DNA of 64,000 nucleotides, from NCBI RefSeq assembly GCF_004217145.1, contig NZ_SHKR01000013.1, forward strand, positions 864,249-928,248, read 5' to 3'. Position 1 is the first letter of the stretch, and each line of letters begins with the position of its first letter. The notes under the pieces are model-generated. The model made no database searches and was not told where the DNA came from. It worked only from the letters and a program-made list of their open reading frames with translations. This document shows positions 53,572-60,782 of the stretch, in pieces. The position numbers were made by a program, and so were the translations under genes. Source of the stretch: Kribbella rubisoli. GTDB lineage: Bacteria; Actinomycetota; Actinomycetes; Propionibacteriales; Kribbellaceae.

Positions 53572-53997
53572 TCAGTCGTCCGGGCGACCGCGCAGGCGCT
53601 TGGTCTGGCCGCGGCGCTTCTTGTCGTCCAAGCGCCGACGTACCGACGCTTTACTCGGCTTGGTGGGCCGCCTCTTCCGGGGCGGCGGTGCGATCGCTTC
53701 ACGCATCAGCGCGACCAGCCGCTCCCGCGCAGCCTCCCGGTTACGCCACTGCGACTTGTACTCCGAGGCCGCGATCGTCACGACCCCGTCCACCAACCGC
53801 GACTGCAGCCGCTCGAGCGCCCGCGCCTTCAGCACGTCGCTCAACGCCGACGTACCCGCCACGTCGAAGCTCAACTCGACCCGGCTGTCCGTGGTGTTCA
53901 CCGACTGTCCGCCCGGCCCACCCGACCGCGAGAACCGCCACGCCAGCTCCCCCTCAGGAATCACCACCCCGGCCCGCACCACCAACCCAATCTCCAC
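53572..53997 (-). CDS. arfB: Alternative ribosome-rescue factor ArfB
   Basis: 141 residues from GTG 53997. The GGQ motif lies at 29-31 in SRSGGPGGQSVNTTDSRVELSF, and the C-terminus is a basic tail (RKRRPTKPSKASVRRRLDDKKRRGQTKRLRGRPDD) that inserts into the mRNA channel. The length matches E. coli ArfB (140 aa). It hydrolyses peptidyl-tRNA on stalled ribosomes. The start is probably leaderless (TTAATT 6 nt upstream). Confidence 0.94.
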   Translation of the reverse strand: MEIGLVVRAGVVIPEGELAWRFSRSGGPGGQSVNTTDSRVELSFDVAGTSALSDVLKARALERLQSRLVDGVVTIAASEYKSQWRNREAARERLVALMREAIAPPPRKRRPTKPSKASVRRRLDDKKRRGQTKRLRGRPDD

Positions 53998-54102
53998 GAG
54001 CCCAATTAAGTCAGAATCCGCAGGTGAACGCGCGGCCGTTGCGTTCTCAGTGGGTGGAACGGGTGGTTGAAAGGTGGATGAGGGGTCGTACCTTGGGTAA
54101 CT

Positions 54103-54534
54103 GTGAGTCTTGGTGTGTGGGTGCTGGTCGGGGCTGTGGCCGCCGGCGTGGTGCTCAGTGCGCTCAAGGCTTGGGTTGACGGGCGGTTTCGTGGGAAGAG
54201 CGAGGACGACGTGGAGCGGGTGACGGCCGCGGAGGTCGGTGGGGAGCTCGGGGAGCGGGCGACCCTGCTGCAGTTCTCGTCGGCGTTCTGTGCGCCATGC
54301 CGGGCCACCCGGCGGACGCTGGCCGAGGTCGAAGGCATGGTCGACGGAGTTCGTCACGTCGAGCTGGACGCGGAGTCCCACCTCGAGCTCGTACGCCGGC
54401 TCGACATCCTGCGTACGCCGACCACGCTGGTGCTGGACAGCACCGGAGCCGTGGTGAAGCGCGCCAGCGGAGCACCCCGCAAGCCCGACGTGATCGCCGC
54501 GCTGGCGACCGCGATCGACCGCCAGGCGAGCTGA
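54103..54534 (+). CDS. Membrane-anchored thioredoxin-like protein
   Basis: 143 residues from GTG 54103. An N-terminal helix (VWVLVGAVAAGVVLSALKAWV) is followed by a thioredoxin fold with the CxxC site Cys63-Ala-Pro-Cys66 in FSSAFCAPCRATRRTLAEVE, then LDILRTPTTLVLDSTG (cis-Pro). TACCTT lies 8 nt before the GTG. It may reduce or relay disulfides at the membrane surface. Confidence 0.88.
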   Translation: MSLGVWVLVGAVAAGVVLSALKAWVDGRFRGKSEDDVERVTAAEVGGELGERATLLQFSSAFCAPCRATRRTLAEVEGMVDGVRHVELDAESHLELVRRLDILRTPTTLVLDSTGAVVKRASGAPRKPDVIAALATAIDRQAS

Positions 54535-54595
54535 CCACCGTCCGGTACGTGCCACCGAATGGCGCTTGCACCTGCGCGTAAGCAAGACTCTCCAG

Positions 54596-55555
54596 GTGAG
54601 CTCTCCATCCGGTTGGTACGACGACCCCGCGGACCCGACCCAGCAGCGGTACTGGGACGGCAGCACCTGGACCGATCAGCGCCGCGCGCAGCAGGGCCCA
54701 CCGCCGTACGAGGGGCAGTTCGGCACCGGACCGGAGTACGGCCAGGCCGCTCAGCACGGCCAGGTGTACGGCGGTGGCGCTGCTCCGAGTGAGCCGACCC
54801 GTCCGGCCCAACCGCAGTACGGCCAGTACGCCCCGCCGCAGCAGCCTCAGCAGCAGCAGTACGGGCAGTACGGGCAGTACGCCGGACCGCAGCAGCCGCA
54901 GTTCGGCCAGCAGTACGGCCAGCAGCCGCAGTACGGCCAGCAACCGCAGTACGGGCAGCAGCAGGGTTATGGGCACCCGCAGCAGCAGGGCTATGGCTAC
55001 CCGGGCAAGCGTCCGCACACCACTCCGGACGGTCAGCTGCTCTCGGGCTGGTGGCGGCGGGTGTTCGCGCGCATCATCGACTCGATCATCGTCGGCATCA
55101 TCGGGCTGCCGCTGACCGGCTACTTCTACTACCAGTACTCACAGGTCCTCTGGGACTACTTCAAGTCCACGATGGACGCAGCCGAGGCCGGCACCCCGAC
55201 GACCACCACCACATTGCCGCCCGAGGTCTACAAGTGGATGATCCCGGCGGTCCTGATCGGTCTCGTGGTGTCGTTCGCCTATGAGTACCTGTTCCTGACC
55301 AAGAAGGGCGCCACCCCGGGCAAGATGGCGCTCGGGATCGCGGTCCGGCTGCGCGAGGTCCCCGGCAACCCGCCCGGTGCGGCGGTGGCGAAGCGGTACG
55401 GCTTCGAGATGGGGCTCAGCGTCCTCGGCCTCATTCCGCTGGTCGGCACGCTGGCCGGCTTCATCGCGCTGATCAACTACCTCTGGCCGCTCTGGGACGA
55501 CAAGAAGCAGGCGCTGCACGACAAGGTAGCGGCAACGAACGTCGTCCGTGTCTGA
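54596..55555 (+). CDS. RDD family membrane protein with DUF2510 and Gln-Tyr-Gly repeats
   Basis: 319 residues from GTG 54596. The N-terminal DUF2510 motif (SGWYDDPADPTQQRYWDGSTWTD) precedes ~100 residues of QYGQ-type repeats (QQPQYGQQPQYGQQQGYG). The RDD domain then starts LLSGWWRRVFARIIDSIIVG, with GATPGKMALGIAVRLREVPG and the ending LWPLWDDKKQALHDKVAATNVV. It is the third RDD gene in the window with this kind of tail. Confidence 0.92.
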   Translation: MSSPSGWYDDPADPTQQRYWDGSTWTDQRRAQQGPPPYEGQFGTGPEYGQAAQHGQVYGGGAAPSEPTRPAQPQYGQYAPPQQPQQQQYGQYGQYAGPQQPQFGQQYGQQPQYGQQPQYGQQQGYGHPQQQGYGYPGKRPHTTPDGQLLSGWWRRVFARIIDSIIVGIIGLPLTGYFYYQYSQVLWDYFKSTMDAAEAGTPTTTTTLPPEVYKWMIPAVLIGLVVSFAYEYLFLTKKGATPGKMALGIAVRLREVPGNPPGAAVAKRYGFEMGLSVLGLIPLVGTLAGFIALINYLWPLWDDKKQALHDKVAATNVVRV

Positions 55556-55574
55556 TATCACTATGTGATCAGTT

Positions 55575-55591
55575 GTCTCATGTAATGGGAC
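55575..55591. promoter_or_regulatory. Candidate operator upstream of the sulfur operon
   Basis: GTCTCAT-GTA-ATGGGAC (55575-55591) is a 7+3+7 dyad with one mismatch. A second dyad ATCAC-TAT-GTGAT lies at 55557-55569. Both are just upstream of the expected -35 of the cysteine leader peptide's promoter, so they may bind a sulfur-responsive repressor. The regulator is not known. Confidence 0.45.
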
Positions 55592-55631
55592 CACGGTCGG
55601 CAGGCCCGGCCGGGTTCCGTACGCTCGATCC

Positions 55632-55712
55632 GTGGTTTACACGACATGGCTGACGAAGCGCAGGGCAGTGGACAACTGCCGGGTGCGCTCATCGCTGTGT
55701 CGACGCCGCTGA
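55632..55712 (+). CDS. Leaderless cysteine-containing leader peptide (putative attenuator)
   Basis: A 26-codon frame starting GTG 55632, with TACGCT exactly 6 nt upstream (55620-55625). It reads VVYTTWLTKRRAVDNCRVRSSLCRRR, with two cysteine codons near the end. This form (RR..VD.CRV.S.LC) is that of the putative leader peptides annotated before sulfur genes across actinobacteria, where cysteine-tRNA-dependent stalling controls downstream expression. It lies 117 bp upstream of the DUF4395-sulfurtransferase-DUF1416 operon. Confidence 0.8.
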   Translation: MVYTTWLTKRRAVDNCRVRSSLCRRR

Positions 55713-55733
55713 CCAGGCGGCGTCCCGAGCGCT

Positions 55734-55762
55734 GCGGAACCGGTCGCTGAGCACGGTTCCGC
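55734..55762 (+). terminator. Candidate attenuator hairpin after the leader peptide
   Basis: GCGGAACCG (55734-55742) pairs perfectly with CGGTTCCGC (55754-55762), 21 nt after the leader stop. An alternative hairpin (GGCAGT / ACTGCC) lies inside the leader near 55664-55680. Stalling on the Cys codons could switch between them, but no U-run follows, so control of translation is equally possible. Confidence 0.55.
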
Positions 55763-55828
55763 GTACGTCGCCTCCCCGCATACCCGGGCGGGTCCGGCTC
55801 GACAGCCCTCCTCCTCGCAGGAGTCGTC

Positions 55829-56275
55829 ATGTCCGAATCATCGGCGGCACAGAAGGTTGATCCCCGCGGACTCCGGTTCGCCGCGGGGGTGACCACGGTC
55901 GTCCTGGCGTTGACGCTCGTACTGAACAACCCGTGGCCGCTGGCCGTGCAGGCCGTGGTGTTCGCGATCTCGGTCGCGTTCGGCGTGCAGGCCTCGCCGT
56001 ACGGGCAGTTGTTCAAGCGGCTGATCCGGCCCCGGATCGGTCCGCCGCAGGAACTGGAGGACGCGGCCCCGCCGCGGTTCGCCCAGCTGGTCGGCCTGGT
56101 CTTCGCGGTCGTCGGTCTGATCGGGTACCTGACCGGTGTCACCGTGCTGGGCGTGGTCGCCACCGGATTCGCCCTGGTCGCCGCGTTCGTGAACGCGGCC
56201 GTCGGGCTCTGCCTCGGCTGCGAGGCCTATCTGCTGATCCACCGCATTCGTACGCCAACCACCGCTACCAACTGA
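55829..56275 (+). CDS. DUF4395 membrane protein
   Basis: 148 residues. VDPRGLRFAAGVTTVVLALTLVLNNPWPL begins the domain, and the C-terminal GLCLGCEAYLLIHR has a Cys pair typical of DUF4395. Four hydrophobic segments. The gene starts the sulfurtransferase operon, with GCAGGAG before the ATG. It is widely linked to rhodaneses in actinobacteria, so a membrane role in sulfur transfer is inferred. Confidence 0.92.
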   Translation: MSESSAAQKVDPRGLRFAAGVTTVVLALTLVLNNPWPLAVQAVVFAISVAFGVQASPYGQLFKRLIRPRIGPPQELEDAAPPRFAQLVGLVFAVVGLIGYLTGVTVLGVVATGFALVAAFVNAAVGLCLGCEAYLLIHRIRTPTTATN

Positions 56276-56287
56276 GAGGCAGCACAC

Positions 56288-57136
56288 ATGAGCAGGGAAT
56301 CCGCGCTCGTCTCGGCCGACTGGGTCGAGGAGCACAAGAACGACGACGGCGTTGTCCTGATCGAGGTCGACGAAGACGTCTCGGCGTACGACGCCGGCCA
56401 CATCGCCGGCGCGATCAAGCTGGACTGGAAGGACGACCTGCAGGACGCGGTCCGTCGCGACTTCGTCAACCAGGAGCAGTTCAGCGCGCTGCTGTCCGAG
56501 CGCGGCGTGAAGAACGACGACACGGTCGTGCTGTACGGCGGCAACAACAACTGGTTCGCTTCCTACGCGTACTGGTACTTCAAGCTCTACGGCCACAGCG
56601 ACGTCCGTCTGCTCGACGGCGGCCGCAAGCGCTGGGAGCTGGACAGCCGCGAGCTGACCGACGAGGTCGTCAAGCGCGACGCGACGGAGTACGCCGCGAA
56701 GGCGCCGAACCTGGACATCCGCGCCTTCCGCGACGAGGTCGGCGAGGCCATCGGCGTGAAGAACCTGGTCGACGTCCGCAGCCCCGACGAGTACGCCGGC
56801 CGGCTGCTCGCCCCGGCCCACCTCCCGCAGGAGCAGGCCCAGCGTGCGGGTCACATCCCGACCGCGGCGAACATCCCGTGGAGCAAGGCGGCCAACGACG
56901 ACGGCACGTTCCGCTCCGACGACGAGCTGAAGACGCTGTACGCCGACGCCGGCGTGGACTTCGGCAAGGACACGATCGCGTACTGCCGCATCGGCGAGCG
57001 CTCGGCGCACACCTGGTTCGTGCTGCACGAGATCCTCGGCCAGGAGAACGTGAAGAACTACGACGGTTCCTGGACCGAGTGGGGCTCGCTGGTCGGCGTA
57101 CCCGTTGCCCTCGGCGACGAACCCGGAAAGGCCTGA
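56288..57136 (+). CDS. sseA: Thiosulfate sulfurtransferase (rhodanese, SseA/CysA type)
   Basis: 282 residues with two rhodanese domains. The N-terminal one is non-catalytic (VLIEVDEDVSAYDAGHIAGAIKLDW). The C-terminal one has the active-site loop YCRIGERSAHTWF with the catalytic Cys. It transfers sulfur from thiosulfate to cyanide or another acceptor. It is 12 bp after DUF4395 and 3 bp before DUF1416, the conserved actinobacterial trio. Confidence 0.95.
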   Translation: MSRESALVSADWVEEHKNDDGVVLIEVDEDVSAYDAGHIAGAIKLDWKDDLQDAVRRDFVNQEQFSALLSERGVKNDDTVVLYGGNNNWFASYAYWYFKLYGHSDVRLLDGGRKRWELDSRELTDEVVKRDATEYAAKAPNLDIRAFRDEVGEAIGVKNLVDVRSPDEYAGRLLAPAHLPQEQAQRAGHIPTAANIPWSKAANDDGTFRSDDELKTLYADAGVDFGKDTIAYCRIGERSAHTWFVLHEILGQENVKNYDGSWTEWGSLVGVPVALGDEPGKA

Positions 57137-57139
57137 CAC

Positions 57140-57436
57140 ATGTGCGGAGCAACGAAGGGCGGCCTCGACCTCAAGGGTGTCGACGTCGACAAGGAAGCCG
57201 TGATCCAGGGTCAGGTGCTGCGCGGCGACGAGCCGGTCGGCGGCGCGTACGTGCGGCTGCTGGACTCCACCGGTGAGTTCACCGCCGAGGTGCCGACGTC
57301 GGCCACCGGGCACTTCCGGTTCTTCGCGGCGCCCGGCAGCTGGACGCTGCGGACGCTGGCCCCGAAGGCCGACCCGGTCGACCGCCAGGTGGTTGCGCAG
57401 TACGGCGAGGTCGCGGAAGTGGCCGTCACCGTCTGA
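57140..57436 (+). CDS. DUF1416 protein
   Basis: 98 residues. It starts MCGATKGGLDLKG, as DUF1416 proteins do. A beta-sandwich fold of prealbumin type follows: IQGQVLRGDEPVGGAYVRLLDSTGEFTAEVPTSATGHFRFFAAPGSWTLRTL. The N-terminal Cys2 may take part in sulfur chemistry. It is the last gene of the operon, with a strong terminator after it. Confidence 0.94.
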   Translation: MCGATKGGLDLKGVDVDKEAVIQGQVLRGDEPVGGAYVRLLDSTGEFTAEVPTSATGHFRFFAAPGSWTLRTLAPKADPVDRQVVAQYGEVAEVAVTV

Positions 57437-57498
57437 GCACTCGGTCGTTACACAAGGTGCCACCACCACCCATCGGTGGCCCACCCTGAAGTAAGCAC

Positions 57499-57531
57499 GA
57501 AGGGCCCGGACCTTGCGCGTCCGGGCCCTTC
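57499..57531 (+). terminator. Terminator of the sulfur operon
   Basis: A perfect 12-bp stem (GAAGGGCCCGGA at 57499-57510 with 57520-57531) encloses a 9-nt loop. Confidence 0.9.
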
Positions 57532-57738
57532 GGCATGCCCGGGATCGCTTACGGCGCAGGGATTTCCGGTCATCGCAGCCGAGTTACGGGTCGGCGGGGG
57601 AAATCTCGTGGGGCGAGCAGCAATGTAACGGTTAGGTCTCAGAGCGCGGTCGGCTCGTCACCTACCGCAATCGGCTGAGTTGTGTCTGTGTCCTGACCCG
57701 CGCTTCGGGTCACGTCATCACTCAGGGAGGAGGGGTCA
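57532..57738 (+). promoter_or_regulatory. Promoter/leader region of the choice-of-anchor-P gene
   Basis: Just over 200 bp without a gene. GACCCG (57695-57700) pairs with CGGGTC (57706-57711) in a short hairpin near the start codon. I looked for c-di-AMP, cobalamin and other riboswitch cores and saw none. The ribosome site GGGAGGAGGGG precedes the ATG. Confidence 0.5.
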
Positions 57739-58965
57739 ATGCGACCCCGCATCGGATACAAGAAGCTCGCTGCCGTCGGAGTTGCGGCGGTTGTCGGCGT
57801 AGCTTCTACGATCGCGCTGACCTCGGGTTCGGCGTCCGCCTCGCCGGTTTTCGGATACAGCGGTTACTCGTACGGCACCGACGTCGAATCCGGCCTGGCG
57901 AACAGCGGTCCGCAGGTCATCAGCAAGTTTGGTTGCACCACTGACGCCACCAAGCACGACAAGAACGACCTGTCCACGGCGAACGTGAACAACCAGGCGA
58001 TCGCACGCTCGGTGAAGACCGACACGCACGCGTTCAACAACAAGGGCGGGACGGGCGTCACCAGCACCGCGACGGCCGCCGACATCCGCGTCGGCAACCT
58101 GCTCACGCTGACCGGCGTGAACACCACGACGACGGCCAGGTACTACAAGGGCCAGCTGTCGTACACCGGCAACACCACGTTCGCGGGCGTGAAGATCGGC
58201 GCGATCTCGGTGCCGTCGCTGCTCAAGCCGAAGTGGAACACCAAGATCGCGGTTCCGGGTCTCGGTTACATCGTGCTGAACCGGGTCGGCGGCGTGAAGA
58301 CCGCTTCCGGTATCTACTCCTACGCGCAGGCCGTTGTGCTGCACGCGACGGTGAAGAACCAGTACATCCCGCAGGGCGTCGACGTCGCGGTGCTGAAGAC
58401 CCGCGCGGAGATCTCGAAGCCGGCGACCGCACTGGTCATCGGTGACGCCTTCGGTACCAAGGCCACGGCCGACAAGCTGGTCGTCTCCGACGCGACGTCC
58501 CTTCAGACCACCTGCCAGGGCACTGAGGGCAAGACGGTCCGGGTCGCGGTCGGCGAGCTGAACATCCCGAAGGTTGCCTACGTCGGCGGTGTCTACACCA
58601 CCAAGAACGGCGCCATCGGTGCGAACAAGTCCTACATCAACTTCACCTCGCACGTCGCGGGCGTGAAGGTGGGCAGCCTGTCCATCGGCGCCATCGAGTC
58701 CTCCGCCTCCGCGTGGAAGACCAAGGACAACAAGGCCGGCGTGAGCTCGTCCTCGACGATCGCGTCGATCCGGGTCGGCGGCAAGTCCTACGCGGTTCCG
58801 ACCGGCGAGAACAAGACGCTGAACATCCCCGGGGTGGCGCGGCTGACCTTCAACCAGGTCATGCGGCAGAAGCGGTACATCTCGGTGAACGCGCTGGTGA
58901 TCGACGTCTACAGCCTGAACACCAAGGTTGTCGTCGGCCACTCGGCCGCGGGCGTCGTCAGCTGA
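57739..58965 (+). CDS. Choice-of-anchor P family secreted protein
   Basis: 408 residues. A Sec signal peptide (KKLAAVGVAAVVGVASTIAL..ASAS) is cleaved near residue 34. The mature protein is Thr/Ser/Asn-rich beta structure: GYSGYSYGTDVESG, KSYINFTSHVAGVKVGSLSIGAIESSASA, VPGLGYIVLNRVGG and IPGVARLTFNQVMRQKRYISVNALVIDV. This is the choice-of-anchor P pattern of large actinobacterial exoproteins. Function unknown; a surface or matrix role is likely. Confidence 0.88.
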   Translation: MRPRIGYKKLAAVGVAAVVGVASTIALTSGSASASPVFGYSGYSYGTDVESGLANSGPQVISKFGCTTDATKHDKNDLSTANVNNQAIARSVKTDTHAFNNKGGTGVTSTATAADIRVGNLLTLTGVNTTTTARYYKGQLSYTGNTTFAGVKIGAISVPSLLKPKWNTKIAVPGLGYIVLNRVGGVKTASGIYSYAQAVVLHATVKNQYIPQGVDVAVLKTRAEISKPATALVIGDAFGTKATADKLVVSDATSLQTTCQGTEGKTVRVAVGELNIPKVAYVGGVYTTKNGAIGANKSYINFTSHVAGVKVGSLSIGAIESSASAWKTKDNKAGVSSSSTIASIRVGGKSYAVPTGENKTLNIPGVARLTFNQVMRQKRYISVNALVIDVYSLNTKVVVGHSAAGVVS

Positions 58966-59010
58966 TATTGGCAGACGCCATCTGAGTCGAACCTCACCGG
59001 CCCAGAGCAC

Positions 59011-59047
59011 ACCGGCCCCCGGATCCCGCACGGATCCGGGGGCCGGT
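59011..59047. terminator. Bidirectional terminator
   Basis: A perfect 16-bp stem (ACCGGCCCCCGGATCC at 59011-59026 with 59032-59047) has a 5-nt loop; TTCCTTT follows on the plus strand. It separates convergent genes. Confidence 0.93.
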
Positions 59048-59051
59048 TCCT

Positions 59052-59477
59052 TTATGCGTCCAGGATGAGAGTTACCGGGCCGTCGTTGGTGAGGGTGACG
59101 TCCATGTGGGCGCCGAAACGGCCGCGTTCCACCTTGGCGCCGAGGGCCTCGAGTGAGTCGCAGAAGTTGTTGTAGAGCGGTTCCGACACGGGGCCCGGGG
59201 CCGCGTTGTTCCAGGACGGGCGGCGGCCCTTGCGTGTATCGGCGTACAGCGTGAATTGGCTGATCGCGAGGATCGGGGCGTGCTCGTCGGCGGCCGAGCG
59301 TTCGCCGTGGAGGATGCGGAGGGTCCAGATCTTGGCGGCCAGCGCGGCCGCCTTCTCGGCGGTGTCGTCGTGGGTGACGCCCAGCAGGACGAGCAGTCCG
59401 GGCTCGTCGATGGCTCCGACCACCTCGCCGTCCACGGTGACCGACGCCCGGCTGACTCTTTGTACTACGGCTCTCAT
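59052..59477 (-). CDS. dtd: D-aminoacyl-tRNA deacylase
   Basis: 141 residues. DTD motifs are MRAVVQRVSRASVTVDGEVVG, GLLVLLGVTHDD, ISQFTLYADTRKGRRPSW (SQFTL) and TLTNDGPVTLILD (NxGPVT-type). It removes D-amino acids and glycine mischarged on tRNA. GGAGG precedes the ATG. Confidence 0.96.
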   Translation of the reverse strand: MRAVVQRVSRASVTVDGEVVGAIDEPGLLVLLGVTHDDTAEKAAALAAKIWTLRILHGERSAADEHAPILAISQFTLYADTRKGRRPSWNNAAPGPVSEPLYNNFCDSLEALGAKVERGRFGAHMDVTLTNDGPVTLILDA

Positions 59478-59569
59478 GGGTCCATCCTCCCCTGCCGGAG
59501 ATCGTCCGGTGATCGGACCTCACAACCGGCAAATATCCGCTTTCATGACCGATCTGGCAGGATTCGTCC

Positions 59570-60394
59570 ATGGCGTCGACTCTGATCACTGTTGCTCCCA
59601 CCGGTGCCGAGACCGCGAAGGCGGACTGCCCGGCGTTGCCGACCACGCTCGACGAGCTGGTCGAGACCGCGAAGCGGTGCGAGGCCGCCGGAGCGGCGAT
59701 GATCCACATCCACATCCGCGATGGGGAGCACAAGCCGACCCTCGACCTCGGCCGGCTGACCGAGACCGTCGCCGCGGTCCGGGAGAACACCGCGCTGATC
59801 GTGCAGCTCTCCACCGGCGGCGCGGTCACCGATCCGTACGATCACAGGCTGCGCGTGCTCGACGCCGTACCAGACTCCTGCTCGCTGACCATGGGCACGG
59901 TCAACTTCGGCGACGACGTGTTCATGAACCCGTGGCCGTTCGTCACCCAGCTCTACCAGCTCACCCAGGAGCGCGAGATCGTGCCCGAGTTCGAGCTGTT
60001 CGACCTCGGCCATGTCGCTGCGCTGCACCGGCTCCTCGGCAAGTACGGCCTGCCGTACGGCGGACGCGTGCACTGCGACCTGGTCATGGGCGTCCCCGGC
60101 GGCATGCCCGGTACGGCGGACGCGCTCGTCGCGGCCGCCAACGCGTTGCCGTCGAGCGTCACCTCATGGTCCGCCACCGGCATCGGCCGTACGGCGCTCA
60201 CCGTCGCGCTGGCCGCTCTGTCGAAGGGCGGCAACCTCCGCGTCGGCATGGAGGACACGCTGACGCTGGCGAAGGGACAGCCGGTCACTCACAACGCGGA
60301 GCTCGTCGAACGCGCCGCAAACCTCGCCACGCTCGCCCAACGACCGCCGATGTCGCCGGACGAAGCGCGTTCCCTGCTGAACGTGAAGCGATGA
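59570..60394 (+). CDS. BKACE family (3-keto-5-aminohexanoate cleavage-type) enzyme
   Basis: 274 residues. The zinc site is MIHIHIRDGEHKP, and further conserved segments are STGGAVTDPYDHR, EFELFDLGHVAAL, MGVPGGMPGT, SWSATGIGRTA and RVGMEDTLTLAKGQPVTHNAELVER. BKACE enzymes condense beta-keto acids with acetyl-CoA. The substrate class cannot be read from sequence by eye. No lysine-fermentation genes are nearby. Its end overlaps the antisense gene at 60285 by 110 bp. Confidence 0.92.
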   Translation: MASTLITVAPTGAETAKADCPALPTTLDELVETAKRCEAAGAAMIHIHIRDGEHKPTLDLGRLTETVAAVRENTALIVQLSTGGAVTDPYDHRLRVLDAVPDSCSLTMGTVNFGDDVFMNPWPFVTQLYQLTQEREIVPEFELFDLGHVAALHRLLGKYGLPYGGRVHCDLVMGVPGGMPGTADALVAAANALPSSVTSWSATGIGRTALTVALAALSKGGNLRVGMEDTLTLAKGQPVTHNAELVERAANLATLAQRPPMSPDEARSLLNVKR

Positions 60395-60782
60395 AGTAGC
60401 CGACGATTCCTGCTGCGACGATCGTTGCCTCCAGCAATAACCAGTCGCGGAGGTAGTCGCGGGGGAGGACCGTCGGGTTGGGGCCCTTGCCCTGGCGTAG
60501 CAGCAACGGCGCCGCGATCAGGCTGGTGATGCCGACGTACAACAAGGTCGTCCGGATGGTGCCTACGGTCCGATGCCCGTCCGGCCTGCTCGCCCACCGC
60601 GTCACCAGCCAGCCGGCGGTGACGGTCAACGGCACCAAGAAGAAGTCGTCCGCCAGGACCGCCCCACCCAGCCACAGGGGCAACCGGACCAAGCCGTGGA
60701 CGTCGACGGTGGTGGCCAGCTTCCAGACACCCCACAGGCCTAGCAGCACGCCGGCGCCGGCCAATCCCCTTCGGATCTTCAT
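60285..60782 (-). CDS. Four-helix membrane protein next to the molybdopterin enzyme
   Basis: 165 residues from ATG 60782, which overlaps the stop of the molybdopterin fusion gene (ATGA), so the two are coupled. Four hydrophobic segments: LAGAGVLLGLWGVWKLAT, FFLVPLTVTAGWLVTRW, TLLYVGITSLIAAPLLL and WLLLEATIVAAGIVGYFIA. The C-terminal ~40 residues run antisense to the BKACE gene end and may be non-essential. Possibly an accessory subunit; no family is recognised. Confidence 0.7.
   Translation of the reverse strand: MKIRRGLAGAGVLLGLWGVWKLATTVDVHGLVRLPLWLGGAVLADDFFLVPLTVTAGWLVTRWASRPDGHRTVGTIRTTLLYVGITSLIAAPLLLRQGKGPNPTVLPRDYLRDWLLLEATIVAAGIVGYFIASRSAGNALRPATSAVVGRAWRGLRRVRRAPRCE

Noticed and set aside
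57540..57738. Possible c-di-AMP or other riboswitch before the choice-of-anchor-P gene
   Set aside because: I compared the conserved cores I know and found no match; only a short hairpin is present.
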